NCBI GenBank assembly: GCA_015223225.1
Contig: JADFCQ010000004.1
Location: forward strand, 434,001-498,000
Reading direction: 5' to 3'
Length of the DNA: 64,000 nt
Source: Acetobacteraceae bacterium H6797
Lineage (GTDB): Bacteria > Pseudomonadota > Alphaproteobacteria > Acetobacterales > Acetobacteraceae
The notes beneath the pieces are model-generated. The model was not told the DNA's origin. It ran no database searches and saw only the letters and a list, made by a program, of their open reading frames with translations. This document shows positions 8,830-16,978 of the stretch, piece after piece; position 1 is the first letter of the stretch, and each line of letters opens with the position of its first letter. The position numbers and the translations under genes were made by a program.

Positions 8830-9602
8830 GCAGCCTCTCCGAACTGGACCTGGTAGTCCTTCACCACGCCACCGCACGACGCGTCGCCGACCTGGCATTC
8901 GCGGACGAACACGCGCCGGCCGTCACCGAGTTGGCGCCAGTGGCCACGCCGGATGTGCCAGCGCGGAGAGGCGTGCGTGCCACCGCGACGAACAAGCGCG
9001 GCAGCGATCATCGCAGGCTGGATATCCGCGACCCGGTAGGTCCACCCCCGCACCCCCAGTTTGGCGAGCGGCGTCCGGCGGAGCCGGGAGACGGTGTGCT
9101 CGCCGAATGGAGTGTCGGCCGACAGCAGGCCAAGCGCGCGCCAGACGATGGAGGTGGCCGCCTCGAAGTAGGGAAGGTGATGGTCCGGCTCGCGGAACTC
9201 GGGATGGCCTGTGGCCTCGGCGACCCCATCTGGACGAAAGGAGGTGTGGACGAGCACGTCGGTCCACGCCTTGCGTGTGGCGTCGAACCGAAACAGGAAG
9301 CTCTGCACGCCGGCCTCGGTTGCGCGTGTGTAGGCCGCAAGGCAGCCACCGCGATGCAGCTGCTCGGCCACTTCGAAGATGACGTGGTCGTGGGGGAGCT
9401 TCAGTTGGCCTGCCAGATTTCTGACCGAGAGCCTTTCGACGTCATCGCCATCGAAGCGGACCTGGTCGGGGAAGACGTAGATCGGCGCTGCAAGTGCGCC
9501 AGCGACATCGATCGGACACCAGAATCGGTGCGCATGCCGCGCGATGTGACGCTTGAGCGTGTAGGCGTGAGGAATGGCGCCGGGCGCCTTCGCAGAGGTC
9601 AC
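8826..9602 (-). CDS. Phage protein of unknown function with a C-terminal HxRRGHWR motif (possible AcrVA2-like fold)
   Basis: The 258-aa protein has no catalytic motif that I recognise. Its C terminus has THASPRWHIRRGHWRQL, then a Gly-Arg turn, then VFVRECQVGD. This pattern recurs in a broad set of phage and plasmid proteins. As I recall, relatives of the anti-Cas12a protein AcrVA2 share such an end, so an AcrVA2-like assignment is possible but rests on memory of one motif. The gene overlaps both neighbours by 4 bp within the replication and recombination operon, between the Cas4-like nuclease and the RecD-like helicase. Confidence 0.6.
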   Translation of the reverse strand: MTSAKAPGAIPHAYTLKRHIARHAHRFWCPIDVAGALAAPIYVFPDQVRFDGDDVERLSVRNLAGQLKLPHDHVIFEVAEQLHRGGCLAAYTRATEAGVQSFLFRFDATRKAWTDVLVHTSFRPDGVAEATGHPEFREPDHHLPYFEAATSIVWRALGLLSADTPFGEHTVSRLRRTPLAKLGVRGWTYRVADIQPAMIAAALVRRGGTHASPRWHIRRGHWRQLGDGRRVFVRECQVGDASCGGVVKDYQVQFGEAA

Positions 9603-10372
9603 GGCGAATTCTCCCAGCAGCGGATGGCGTAGGGACAGAAGCGGCAGAGGTGAAAGTCGGGGTGGACGGCGATACGCGGCGGCAGTTCGCCGGCCTCGGC
9701 CGCGCGCAGGATGTCGACGGCCCGATCCGAGAGGCGCTGCGCCTCCTCCGGCTCGAAAGGCACCGCCTCATGGTGCAGCGCCAGAGTGTCGCGGTTGAGC
9801 GCGGTGAACAGCGCCACCTCGAGTTCGAGGTAGGCCATGTAGAGCTGCACCTGGGCGAAGTAGACCGGCTTCGAGAGGCGCACACCGCGCTTGACCAGGT
9901 CGGCCCAGGACTTCTGCCCGAGGGCCTTGTGCTCCCAGAGGGCGGGCCAACGGAGGCCGACCTCCGGGCCGGCGACGATCACCCCGTCGACGTGGCCGCG
10001 CAGCCGGCCGCCCGCGGCGGCGAAACCGAACTGCTCGCCATCGGCGCCGCGGTCGCGCAGATCGAAGCCAGCCTGGCGCAGCCAACGGATGGTCAGTGCC
10101 TCAAACTGGTGGCCAGCGTCGAACACGCGCAGGATACCAGCATCGAAGTCGCGGTCGGGATCCTTCGGCGCGTGGGTGACCTCGTAGACCAGCTTCCGCT
10201 CGCAGGCCTCACCGACGCGGCTGCCACCAAGATAGTCGCGTGGGCGCTGCCGGCGGTTGCGCGCCACCAGGGCGGCATCCACGAAGGCGTTCACCCGCGC
10301 CGTGGTGTCCGCGATGGTCGGCGCTTCCCGGCCGTAGATGAGGCCAGAGCCGTGGTTGAGGTCGAGCGGCAC
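9599..10372 (-). CDS. Cas4-like PD-(D/E)XK exonuclease with Fe-S cysteines
   Basis: The 257-aa nuclease combines a PD-(D/E)XK core (HVDG, then WEHKAL giving the ExK pair) with four cysteines placed as in Cas4 and AddB: C57 near the N terminus, and C243, C246 and C252 in a CxxCx5C tail. These should hold an iron-sulfur cluster. In phages such enzymes process DNA ends for recombination. No CRISPR array or other cas gene is present, so this is a phage recombination nuclease rather than an adaptation protein. It is 8 bp from the upstream gene and overlaps the next by 4 bp. Confidence 0.85.
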   Translation of the reverse strand: MPLDLNHGSGLIYGREAPTIADTTARVNAFVDAALVARNRRQRPRDYLGGSRVGEACERKLVYEVTHAPKDPDRDFDAGILRVFDAGHQFEALTIRWLRQAGFDLRDRGADGEQFGFAAAGGRLRGHVDGVIVAGPEVGLRWPALWEHKALGQKSWADLVKRGVRLSKPVYFAQVQLYMAYLELEVALFTALNRDTLALHHEAVPFEPEEAQRLSDRAVDILRAAEAGELPPRIAVHPDFHLCRFCPYAIRCWENSP

Positions 10373-10380
10373 GGACGTCC

Positions 10381-10839
10381 TCAGAAGGGAATTGGGTCCG
10401 ACATCGGGTCGAGCGCCGCGGCCTGACGACGCATCGAAGCCTGGAAGCCATCGACGCAGGCCTCGATGATGCGGTCGATCTCGGCCGCGCTGCGGTCATG
10501 GAAGGGCGCCATCAGCCCGAGCTCGACCAGCACCTCGGCGAGCGAGCGGCGGGCGTCCTTGATCGCCTCGGCCTCCATCGGCGTCTTGTCGATCATGCCG
10601 GCGCTCCGCTGCGCCAGCGCGCCGCCCGCCTCGCAGCAGGCCATCGAGCAGAAGTGGTGGCTCGGGAACTCGCCCCAGCGGAGCTGATGCGTGTAGCCGA
10701 AGCCCTTCGCCTCGCGACCGCACAGGGCGCAGACCAGACGGCGGACCTGGTCCTCCGGCGAGCAGCCAGGGGGCGGCGGAGGCCGGGCCGCATCGGGGCG
10801 GGAGCGCGCCGTGCGCCCCGCCCAGCGTCGGCGTGCCAT
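10381..10839 (-). CDS. Zinc-binding phage protein, DUF6511-like
   Basis: The protein is about 152 aa. A zinc-finger-like segment reads CALCGREAKGFGY followed about 20 residues later by HHFCSMACCE, giving two CxxC-type pairs; this resembles DUF6511 proteins of alphaproteobacterial phages. A helical C-terminal region follows. The ATG at 10839 lies 10 bp after the stop of the upstream ssDNA-binding gene; a GTG at 10845 is the alternative. A role in the replication complex is inferred only from its place in the operon. Confidence 0.65.
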   Translation of the reverse strand: MARRRWAGRTARSRPDAARPPPPPGCSPEDQVRRLVCALCGREAKGFGYTHQLRWGEFPSHHFCSMACCEAGGALAQRSAGMIDKTPMEAEAIKDARRSLAEVLVELGLMAPFHDRSAAEIDRIIEACVDGFQASMRRQAAALDPMSDPIPF

Positions 10840-10849
10840 GCCCACCGCA

Positions 10850-11581
10850 TCAGCCGTTCAGCCAGGCCGGGCTGGTGGCCGTCGGCGCAGCGGCAGGCTG
10901 CGGCGCGGGCTGGGCGGGGGTGGCCGCGGCCGGGCGCTCCCAAGAGCGGGATGCCGCCGGGGCGGACGCGGCAGGCGCCCAGGCCGGGGCCGCGGCCGCA
11001 GGCAGCGCGGCGGGCCGAGCCGCCCGGGTGCTGGGCTGCGCCGGTACGGCCTCGCCGGCCATGATCTGGCGGTATTCCGGCTCGCCCGGCAGCACGACCC
11101 GGTCGAGCCGGTTGCTGTCGCCGTAGCGTGAGTCGCTCGCCGGCTCGACCCGGACCTTCGCGGCGAAGGTGATGCCGGAGAGATCGGCGAGCCCGCGCAG
11201 CACCCGCTTGCCCCTGGCCGCCTCCGACATGTCCTGCGGGTCGAGGCCAAGGGCGCTGTCGATCATCGCCCGGAAGGTCCCCTTCGAGATCTTCCATCCG
11301 ATCGAAATGCCGTGCTCGTCCACCTTGCCCCCGGCGACGGTGAACATCTGCCAGAACTTGCGGCGGATGTGCGGGCCAGCGGTGACGGTGAACTCGCAGT
11401 CGAGCATGCGGACATCGCTGCCGGGGGTCTTCGCCGCCTTCAGCAGGCTACGGTCCACTTCGCCCTGGCCGTCCAGCCCGCCGGGGCGGATGGTCATGGT
11501 GACCTTGACGAAGCTGCCGTCCGGGATCAGGTCGGAGCTGCGCGGCAGTTCGGCGTCGTTCATGTCGTACATCGGGTTCAC
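10850..11581 (-). CDS. DUF669-like phage single-strand DNA-binding protein
   Basis: The 243-aa protein has an OB-fold-like N-terminal part, with alternating strands (FVKVTMTIRPGG, RMLDCEFTVTAGPHIRRKFWQMFTV) typical of DUF669 phage proteins. The tail (about 185-243) is low-complexity Ala/Pro and ends in a short hydrophobic tip, as in SSB-type proteins. It uses a GTG start at 11581 that overlaps the stop of the RecA-fold ATPase (GTGA), so the two are translationally coupled. Neighbours that bind, cut and unwind DNA support the call. Confidence 0.65.
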   Translation of the reverse strand: MNPMYDMNDAELPRSSDLIPDGSFVKVTMTIRPGGLDGQGEVDRSLLKAAKTPGSDVRMLDCEFTVTAGPHIRRKFWQMFTVAGGKVDEHGISIGWKISKGTFRAMIDSALGLDPQDMSEAARGKRVLRGLADLSGITFAAKVRVEPASDSRYGDSNRLDRVVLPGEPEYRQIMAGEAVPAQPSTRAARPAALPAAAAPAWAPAASAPAASRSWERPAAATPAQPAPQPAAAPTATSPAWLNG

Positions 11582-12417
11582 CCCTGGCTGGTGCGGGTCG
11601 CGTTGATTTTGCGGAGGAGGGCGGCGAGGTCGGGCGGCTCGGTCTCGTCGAGGCGGCCGGAGCGATCCTTGGCAGGCAAGCCGAAGGCGTTGCCGGCGCG
11701 GCAGACCAGGCGGCGTTCCGTGCCGCGCTCGGGATCGTGCCGCCAGCCGTCGCCCTCGCGCGCGAACAGCGACATCGACACCACCTGGTCGACGATGCCG
11801 GGCAGCTCCCGGGCGGCCTTGCCGCCTTCCATCTGGGGCTGCCAGGTGACCTTGCCGAAGTCGTCGGTGACGCGTTCCAGGATGCCGACCATGATCACGG
11901 TTTTGCCCGGGGCGTGCTGCAGATGCTTCAGCAGGCCGATCACCTCGCGCGCCATCAGCCCATAGGCGCCGCGGGTGTCCGGCTTGCCGGTCTTCTCCGA
12001 GAAAGCCTCGGGCCGGGTCTTGGCCCAGGCCATCGCCTGGCGCGTCAGGTCGGTGATGCTGTCGAGGAAGACGATCGACTTCGCGGCGAGCAGCCGCACC
12101 AGGTCCGGGTGAGTCGTAGCGAGATGCTGGTAATGCGCCTCAGAGAAAACGCCGTTCGGGTCGGCCGCCGGGTTCACCCCGCCGATCAGGCAGGCAATGT
12201 CGATCGCGTCGTCGAAGCAACGCACCGGGATGCTGTCGCCGCGCCAGTCCTGCACCGATTTGAGACCGGCCTCGAGATCGATGCAGATGGCTTCCGCCGC
12301 CGGCAGGGTGACCAGCTGCGCGGTCTTGCCGACGCCGGTCGGGCCGAACAGCGCCACCGTGGTCTTGTTGGCCGCGCGAGAGAGCCGCTCATCGGCCGTG
12401 ACGATGCGCAGCACCAT
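11578..12417 (-). CDS. RecA-fold ATPase, Sak4-like phage recombination protein
   Basis: The 279-aa P-loop protein has Walker A GPTGVGKT at residues 25-32 and Walker B IVFLDSITDL near 114-123. It belongs to the phage AAA/RecA-core proteins often called Sak4 or nucleotide-binding protein, thought to promote strand annealing with a dedicated SSB. The immediately following, overlapping gene is the DUF669-like ssDNA-binding protein, the usual partner. Its ATG overlaps the upstream stop (ATGA at 12416-12419). Confidence 0.8.
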   Translation of the reverse strand: MVLRIVTADERLSRAANKTTVALFGPTGVGKTAQLVTLPAAEAICIDLEAGLKSVQDWRGDSIPVRCFDDAIDIACLIGGVNPAADPNGVFSEAHYQHLATTHPDLVRLLAAKSIVFLDSITDLTRQAMAWAKTRPEAFSEKTGKPDTRGAYGLMAREVIGLLKHLQHAPGKTVIMVGILERVTDDFGKVTWQPQMEGGKAARELPGIVDQVVSMSLFAREGDGWRHDPERGTERRLVCRAGNAFGLPAKDRSGRLDETEPPDLAALLRKINATRTSQG

Positions 12418-12908
12418 CAGCCGGCCTCTCCGTTCAGGATGAGGCGGAAGGTCTGCCGGCCGGTGCGGACGGTGCGGGCCGGCTCGAAGGCCTGGCGGAT
12501 GCGCTCAGGCCAGGCGGTATAGGCCCGCTCCGGGACCTTGAAGCTAATCTCCAGGTACTCGGCCGGGTCCTCGCCGCCGGCGCGGATCTGTTCAACCAGC
12601 GTGGCGAGCCGCGCCTGATCCCACTCCACCCGCTTCGGCAGATCGACGACGATCGTGACGATACCGTCCTCGAAGCGCACCGTGCCGGTGTCCTTGCCCG
12701 CCGCGGCACGGGCGCCGATCGCGCGCTGCTCGTAGCGCAGCGCGATGGCGGCCTCGACCCAGTCGAGCATGCGCTTGGCGGCCTCCAGCGCCTCGCGGGC
12801 GTCGGCCTGCAGCAAGGCGAGGTGCTCGGGCGGCAGCGCAATCACCTCGCCAACCGGCATATGGCGCAGCGCATTCAGGGTCGGGCGGTTGGAGAGCGGC
12901 GCGACCAT
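12417..12908 (-). CDS. Phage protein, 163 aa, unknown
   Basis: I do not recognise a family. Residues about 28-68 form a long helix (LLQADAREALEAAKRMLDWVEAAI). The middle has a beta-like segment with TVRFEDGIVTIVVDLPKRVEWD, and the C terminus is basic with TVRTGRQTFRLIL. It is coupled by ATGA overlaps to the 116-aa gene upstream and the RecA-fold ATPase downstream, so it probably serves the same replication and recombination complex. Confidence 0.6.
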   Translation of the reverse strand: MVAPLSNRPTLNALRHMPVGEVIALPPEHLALLQADAREALEAAKRMLDWVEAAIALRYEQRAIGARAAAGKDTGTVRFEDGIVTIVVDLPKRVEWDQARLATLVEQIRAGGEDPAEYLEISFKVPERAYTAWPERIRQAFEPARTVRTGRQTFRLILNGEAG

Positions 12909-13258
12909 CAGGCAGCCTCTGCGAGGAGGAGCGGCAGAACCGACGAAGTGAGGCGGCGCGGACGGTGGCAGGCGATGATGAAGTAGGAGTAGTCCTCGTG
13001 CCCGTGACGACGCTGCACGAGGTGCGCGAGGCCGGACTCCGCCAGCGCCCAGGCGCGGTTTGCCAACCGCAACAGGGCCAACCGCTCCGCGTCGGGCAGC
13101 AACTGCGTGAGCGGCGAGGTCTCGCGGGCGAGGAAGCCGCGGTGGTAGGGGAGGCGGTCGCCGGGGGCGGCGGCGCCGAGCCAGGCGCAGAGTGCCGCCT
13201 CGGTGAGCGGCCCCACGCCGGTCGGGGTGTCGGGGATGCGGGTGTCCATGGCCAGCAT
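12908..13258 (-). CDS. Phage protein, 116 aa, unknown
   Basis: This short mainly helical protein is not recognised. Visible features are PYHRGFLARETSPL and a segment HGHEDYSYFIIACHR. The ATG at 13258 has GAGG about 10 bp upstream; a second ATG at 13249 is possible. Its stop overlaps the next start (ATGA), and it is the first gene of the coupled run down to the ssDNA-binding protein. Confidence 0.55.
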   Translation of the reverse strand: MLAMDTRIPDTPTGVGPLTEAALCAWLGAAAPGDRLPYHRGFLARETSPLTQLLPDAERLALLRLANRAWALAESGLAHLVQRRHGHEDYSYFIIACHRPRRLTSSVLPLLLAEAA

Positions 13259-13282
13259 TACTCAGTGACCTCGCAATCCGTA

Positions 13283-13855
13283 TCAGGCGACCGAGGGGAT
13301 GCCGGCGGCGAGCAAACGCAGCCGCAGTTCACGGAGTCGGCGGTAGATCCGCGCGCGCGGCATGGTCTTCTGCTCGCCGAACTCGTGCGGCGTATGCACG
13401 CTGAGCGCAGCACAGAGCGCGTGGTCTTCAGGATCGATGGCGGCCGCCGCGCGCTCCAGGCCGAGGCGACGCTCCAGCCCGGCAATGGCGTCGGTCGGCT
13501 GCCCGCACCAGGCGGTGTAGCCGTCTGCCTCGCCGATGGTGTCGCCGAGCGTCAGGCCGTCGCTGCCGGGCAGAACATCGTCGAGGGAGAGAGGATGGCG
13601 GTTGGCGCGCTCACGCTGCACGCGGTGGGCGATCCGCGCCGCCGCGTGGCGGAAGCAGACCCTCGCGAACGCCTCGAGTGCCCCCTTCGCCGGATTGAAG
13701 GCGGGCAGACGCGCCAGGAAGTCGGCCAGCAGGTCCTGGCGCAGGTCCTCACGTTCCTGGGCGGGAAGGCCCAGGTTGCGGCAGAGGCGCCGCGCCTCCT
13801 GCTCCGCAAGGCTGTGGATGGAGGCAAGGTCGGGGAAGCAGGGCGAGCGAGCCAT
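13283..13855 (-). CDS. Sigma-70-like (ECF-type) factor of the phage region
   Basis: The protein is about 190 aa (209 if started at 13912). Its first half matches sigma region 2: AEQEARRLCRNLGL, then EREDLRQDLLADFLARLPAFNPAKGALEAF, then a helix with FRHAAARIAHRVQRERANRHPLSLD. The C-terminal half has a helix-turn-helix-like stretch (HEFGEQKTMPRARIYRRLRELR) instead of a textbook region 4. It may act as a phage transcription switch; a plain DNA-binding regulator is the alternative. An inverted repeat at 13855-13898 ends exactly on the internal ATG. Confidence 0.62.
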   Translation of the reverse strand: MARSPCFPDLASIHSLAEQEARRLCRNLGLPAQEREDLRQDLLADFLARLPAFNPAKGALEAFARVCFRHAAARIAHRVQRERANRHPLSLDDVLPGSDGLTLGDTIGEADGYTAWCGQPTDAIAGLERRLGLERAAAAIDPEDHALCAALSVHTPHEFGEQKTMPRARIYRRLRELRLRLLAAGIPSVA

Positions 13856-13898
13856 CGGCAGGTCGGTCCATCGGGTTGTGATGGAGCCAACCTGCCGA
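13855..13898 (-). promoter_or_regulatory. Inverted repeat at the start of the sigma-like gene
   Basis: TCGGCAGGT at 13855-13863 pairs with ACCTGCCGA at 13890-13898, with a 26-bp loop and extra matching bases inside the arms. If translation starts at 13855, the RNA hairpin ends on the start codon and could control its access; as DNA it could be an operator. If the gene starts at 13912 the repeat is simply coding. Confidence 0.35.
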
Positions 13899-13960
13899 CC
13901 CTCGCGGCACACGGGTGTGGGCGCGGCGTGTGCTCGGCGTGGGTCCGGGGCGCGAGCCGG

Positions 13961-14941
13961 CTACGTCTCGATGAGGGCGATGTCCTCGGACCCGAGCGCG
14001 AGGGCGTAACCCCGCCCGCCAGGAGCCAGGATTAGCGGTTCGGGGAAGCGCGCCCGTGTCAGAATCTGCTTGAGGCTATTCTGCAGGTCCCGCTTGAGGC
14101 TCCGGACCGTCGCGTCGGTCGCCGTGGAACCCCTGTACATCGCCTCGAGGACGTCACGCGGGGGGACAGGCAGCTTTCCGCGCCGGGCCCGTTCGCAGAG
14201 GAGCCACAGCAGCTCGAACTCCCGCGGCGGGAGCTTCGCCGAATGGCCGTCGAGCATCACGGTGCCTGTCGCCCTCGAGAGCACCAACCGAGGCTCGCTC
14301 TTCGGCATGACGAGCAGCGCGTCGAGGTTCACCAGGACCGGCCGCCGCGGCTCGCTCGGGAGGAACGCCTCGGCCGGCGGCACGGCGTCGACGCCGCGCT
14401 CCTCCAGCCGTGCACGTTCCGTGGGGGGCATGGCGGGCGCGACCAGGCTGATGCGCTGCCCCCGGGCGAGCACGCGAATCTGCTCAAGAACTCCTGGCCG
14501 GCGGACCACCTCGGCCGTCATCGCCAGCAGGAGAAGGCGGCCGCCCGGCAGGTCCCCGATGCAGAACAGGCCAGGCTGGAGTTGTTCTGCGGAACCTTGG
14601 ACGCCCGCAGCACTGGCGATCTGGTCGGCTAGGCGAGCGGCCGAGATGCGGTAGAATTGCAGCTCATCAGAGTCGAGACGCTCGTCGCCGGTACAGGAGA
14701 CGGGACAGGCGGCATAGGGTTCGCCATCCTTCCAGCGAATCCGCCGTTCCTCGGCGCCGCAATCGCAGTCAGGGCACGGGTCCCAGACGTCCAGCTTGCG
14801 GTCGTGCACGACGATGCCGAGCTCAAGCAGCCGCTCGAAGGCACGAGCCCCTTCCGGCGACAGCCTCGGGAGGCCCAGCAGATACGCAGGCTCGCCCGCC
14901 TCACTCCGCTGCAAGAGCAGGACGGGAAGGCTCTCGTTCAT
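13961..14941 (-). CDS. Zinc-cysteine plus winged-helix (Trans_reg_C-like) protein, unknown
   Basis: The 326-aa protein has three visible parts. A cysteine cluster (C56, C59, C61, then C79 and C83) can bind zinc. A middle segment of about 110 residues resembles a receiver-like alpha/beta domain without a clear phosphorylation site. The C-terminal part (about 217-315) is an OmpR-type winged helix: LPPREFELLWLLCERAR, then TVRSLKRDLQNSLKQIL and a GRGYAL turn. It overlaps the end of the 410-aa gene by 41 bp, so the two form a unit. I do not know the family; a DNA-binding regulator or sensor is the safest reading. Confidence 0.65.
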   Translation of the reverse strand: MNESLPVLLLQRSEAGEPAYLLGLPRLSPEGARAFERLLELGIVVHDRKLDVWDPCPDCDCGAEERRIRWKDGEPYAACPVSCTGDERLDSDELQFYRISAARLADQIASAAGVQGSAEQLQPGLFCIGDLPGGRLLLLAMTAEVVRRPGVLEQIRVLARGQRISLVAPAMPPTERARLEERGVDAVPPAEAFLPSEPRRPVLVNLDALLVMPKSEPRLVLSRATGTVMLDGHSAKLPPREFELLWLLCERARRGKLPVPPRDVLEAMYRGSTATDATVRSLKRDLQNSLKQILTRARFPEPLILAPGGRGYALALGSEDIALIET

Positions 14942-16133
14942 GCAGCATCTCGTTCATGGCGAGCAGTTTCATGACCCGCCGCTGGTGTCGCTGCCGTGGG
15001 AAGCTCAGGGTGTCGTGGGGCTTGATCTTGACGGTGATGACCGGCGGCCGGGGGCCCTCAGCCACCAGGATGATCTTGATCACCAGATGGGCCAGGCGCC
15101 AGCCACCAGACTGGTAAATGATCTCCGGGCGGCTGTCGTGCAGCGCCTGCAGGGCATTGCCGTCGCTCTCACGCGCGATCAGCGAGCGAACCACCTTCTC
15201 GCGGCCGTTCCGGGTGACGACCACCCGGTTCGCCTGCGCTTCATAGATCTGGACCCGCGCAATGCCGGGGTCGTGCCGGTGCCGGAACTCGAAGGCACCG
15301 CCGGCCTTCTCTGCCGGTTCAAGGGTGTAGAGGCGCCGCGACGACACCGCGCTGAACAGCCCCGGACGGTCCAGCACCACCTCGGCAAAGGCCTTGGCCA
15401 AGGCAGTGCGGCTGGCCTTGCCGCAGCCCCAGATCTTCAGCCGCCCGTCGATCCCGGAGTAGGCCAGGACCGCGTTGTCAATCTCGCGGAAGCTGCGGAT
15501 CCGCTTTCGGCTGCCCTCCAGCACCTCGGTGATGGTGAGCGCCGCGCCATGCCGGATGGAGACGTGCACCTCGTCGCCGTCCTGATAGGTGATCGCCTCG
15601 CAGAACTCGCCCCGTAGATCGGCCTGGAAGATCGTCTTGGCGTGCGCCTCAAGGGTGCGCAGGCGGTCCTCGCTCAGGTCTGCCGGAATGCCCTCCTCAG
15701 GCGCCACGAACTCCATCACCGAGGCCGGCTGCAGGAATGCCAATCCGTTCTCGGCGTCCTCGAACACCTCCGGATGGTAGATGAAGGCACGGAGCGCAAG
15801 GTTGCGGGCGTTCGTCTTCGAGAGGGCTTCCGGCGGCACCAGTTCGACGCCGCGCCGCCTGGCCTCCTGCAGCAGGGCGTCCTGGCCCACTGGTTTGCCG
15901 AGTCGCTCGATGCGATGCAGGTCCGCGGTCAGGCTCTCCGGGCAGCGGTCCTTTGGCGTCCGCAGGAGGTAGGCCGAGACGGCCTCGCGGCCCTTGCCCG
16001 GGTCGGAGGCCAGAAGATCGAGGTCCAGGGCGTCGGCGGGGATCGCGTGCCGTTCCAGGAAGCGCTTCAGCAGGTCCGGGTCGACGGTACGCAGGAAGCG
16101 GAGATTGGCGAAGCGCTGGTAGTCATCCCTCAT
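14901..16133 (-). CDS. Unknown 410-aa protein, partner of the winged-helix gene
   Basis: I do not recognise this protein. The N-terminal half is helical (RFLRTVDPDLLKRFLERHAI). The centre has strands and a conserved-looking stretch YSGIDGRLKIWGCGKASR. The C-terminal part is a basic segment with SFPRQRHQRRVMKLL. There are no membrane segments, Walker motifs or obvious nuclease residues. It is the first gene of the minus-strand phage block and is divergent from the recombinase cassette. Its overlap with the zinc/winged-helix gene suggests a two-component regulatory or immunity pair. Confidence 0.6.
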   Translation of the reverse strand: MRDDYQRFANLRFLRTVDPDLLKRFLERHAIPADALDLDLLASDPGKGREAVSAYLLRTPKDRCPESLTADLHRIERLGKPVGQDALLQEARRRGVELVPPEALSKTNARNLALRAFIYHPEVFEDAENGLAFLQPASVMEFVAPEEGIPADLSEDRLRTLEAHAKTIFQADLRGEFCEAITYQDGDEVHVSIRHGAALTITEVLEGSRKRIRSFREIDNAVLAYSGIDGRLKIWGCGKASRTALAKAFAEVVLDRPGLFSAVSSRRLYTLEPAEKAGGAFEFRHRHDPGIARVQIYEAQANRVVVTRNGREKVVRSLIARESDGNALQALHDSRPEIIYQSGGWRLAHLVIKIILVAEGPRPPVITVKIKPHDTLSFPRQRHQRRVMKLLAMNEMLHEREPSRPALAAE

Positions 16134-16247
16134 CCTGGGTCCCCGCGAATCGTTCCTTATGTGTTCTACCTAAAGATTGACGTCCAAGTCGAATCCAATC
16201 CGCACTGCGATGATACGGGTCGGCAGTGGCGTGCGTATTGGGAGGAG

Positions 16248-16466
16248 GTGCCCGACCGCATCCCAAACCCAACTAACCCGCACCTTCCACCCCACCTCCG
16301 CGAGGTCTGCACCATCCTGGCCGCCGGCCTTGTGCGGCTGCGCAGCCGCGCTGCCGAGGAACTGGTGCGCGACGCGACACAGGCCCGGGACCGGGGAGAG
16401 GGTTGCCTACACTCCACGCCCCGGCAGCGCCGTCATGCCTACCCGACTCGTCGGAGACAAGCATGA
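16248..16466 (+). CDS. Small protein at the head of the recombinase cassette
   Basis: The frame encodes about 72 aa ending HAYPTRRRQA, with a helical core HLREVCTILAAGLVRLRSRAAEEL. Similar short proteins are, from memory, regularly found just before DUF2924 genes. It overlaps the DUF2924 start by 4 bp (ATGA at 16463-16466), the same coupling used by the next two genes. The start is uncertain: a GTG at 16248 directly abuts GGAGGAG, so translation may begin elsewhere. The remaining upstream DNA, 16134-16247, is a divergent promoter region. Confidence 0.5.
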   Translation: MPDRIPNPTNPHLPPHLREVCTILAAGLVRLRSRAAEELVRDATQARDRGEGCLHSTPRQRRHAYPTRRRQA

Positions 16467-16978
16467 CGAAACGCGCGAATCGCCCCATCCAGCCTACCGC
16501 AGCGCCGGCCGCGGTGGTCACCAGCATCCCGCCGGCCAGCGTGCTGCCCCGCCTGGCGGCCCTGCAGACCGCTGACATCGCCGATCTGAAGCAGCAGTGG
16601 CGCGAGCTCTGCGGCACCGAGCCGCCGCCCTACAACAGGAAGTTCCTGGAGAGCCGGCTCGCCTACCGCATCCAGGAATTGGCCTATGGCGGCCTGAAGC
16701 CAGAGACGGTGGCTCGGCTCGAGGCCCTGGGCGAGCAGCTGGACGGCGGCAACGTGGTGCTGCGCCGCATCCGCGCCGGCGACGACCGGCCGATCGCCGG
16801 CACGCGGCTGGTGCGCGAGTACCAGGGTGTCCAGCACACGGTGACCGTGCTGGCGGACGGCTTCGAATACGAGGACCGGCCCTACCGCTCTCTCTCCGCC
16901 ATCGCCCGGCACATCACCGGCACCCGCTGGAATGGCTGGTCGTTCTTTGGCTTGAAGGTCCAGCGGGGGCAGGCATGA
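16463..16978 (+). CDS. DUF2924 protein of the serine-recombinase cassette
   Basis: The 171-aa protein shows the DUF2924 pattern: LKQQWRELCGTEPPPYNR, then LAYRIQELAYGGL, and a C-terminal domain with GTRLVREYQGVQHTVTVL and a final GTRWNGWSFFGL. The C-terminal part resembles a DNA-binding domain, and the family is almost always next to recombinase genes, where it probably assists recombination. The ATG at 16463 has GGAG just upstream and overlaps the preceding short gene; its stop overlaps the recombinase start (ATGA at 16975-16978). Confidence 0.85.
   Translation: MTKRANRPIQPTAAPAAVVTSIPPASVLPRLAALQTADIADLKQQWRELCGTEPPPYNRKFLESRLAYRIQELAYGGLKPETVARLEALGEQLDGGNVVLRRIRAGDDRPIAGTRLVREYQGVQHTVTVLADGFEYEDRPYRSLSAIARHITGTRWNGWSFFGLKVQRGQA

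Noticed and set aside
9599-10372. Cas4-like nuclease as evidence for a CRISPR-Cas locus
   Set aside because: No repeat-spacer array and no cas1, cas2 or effector gene is present; the neighbours are phage recombination genes.
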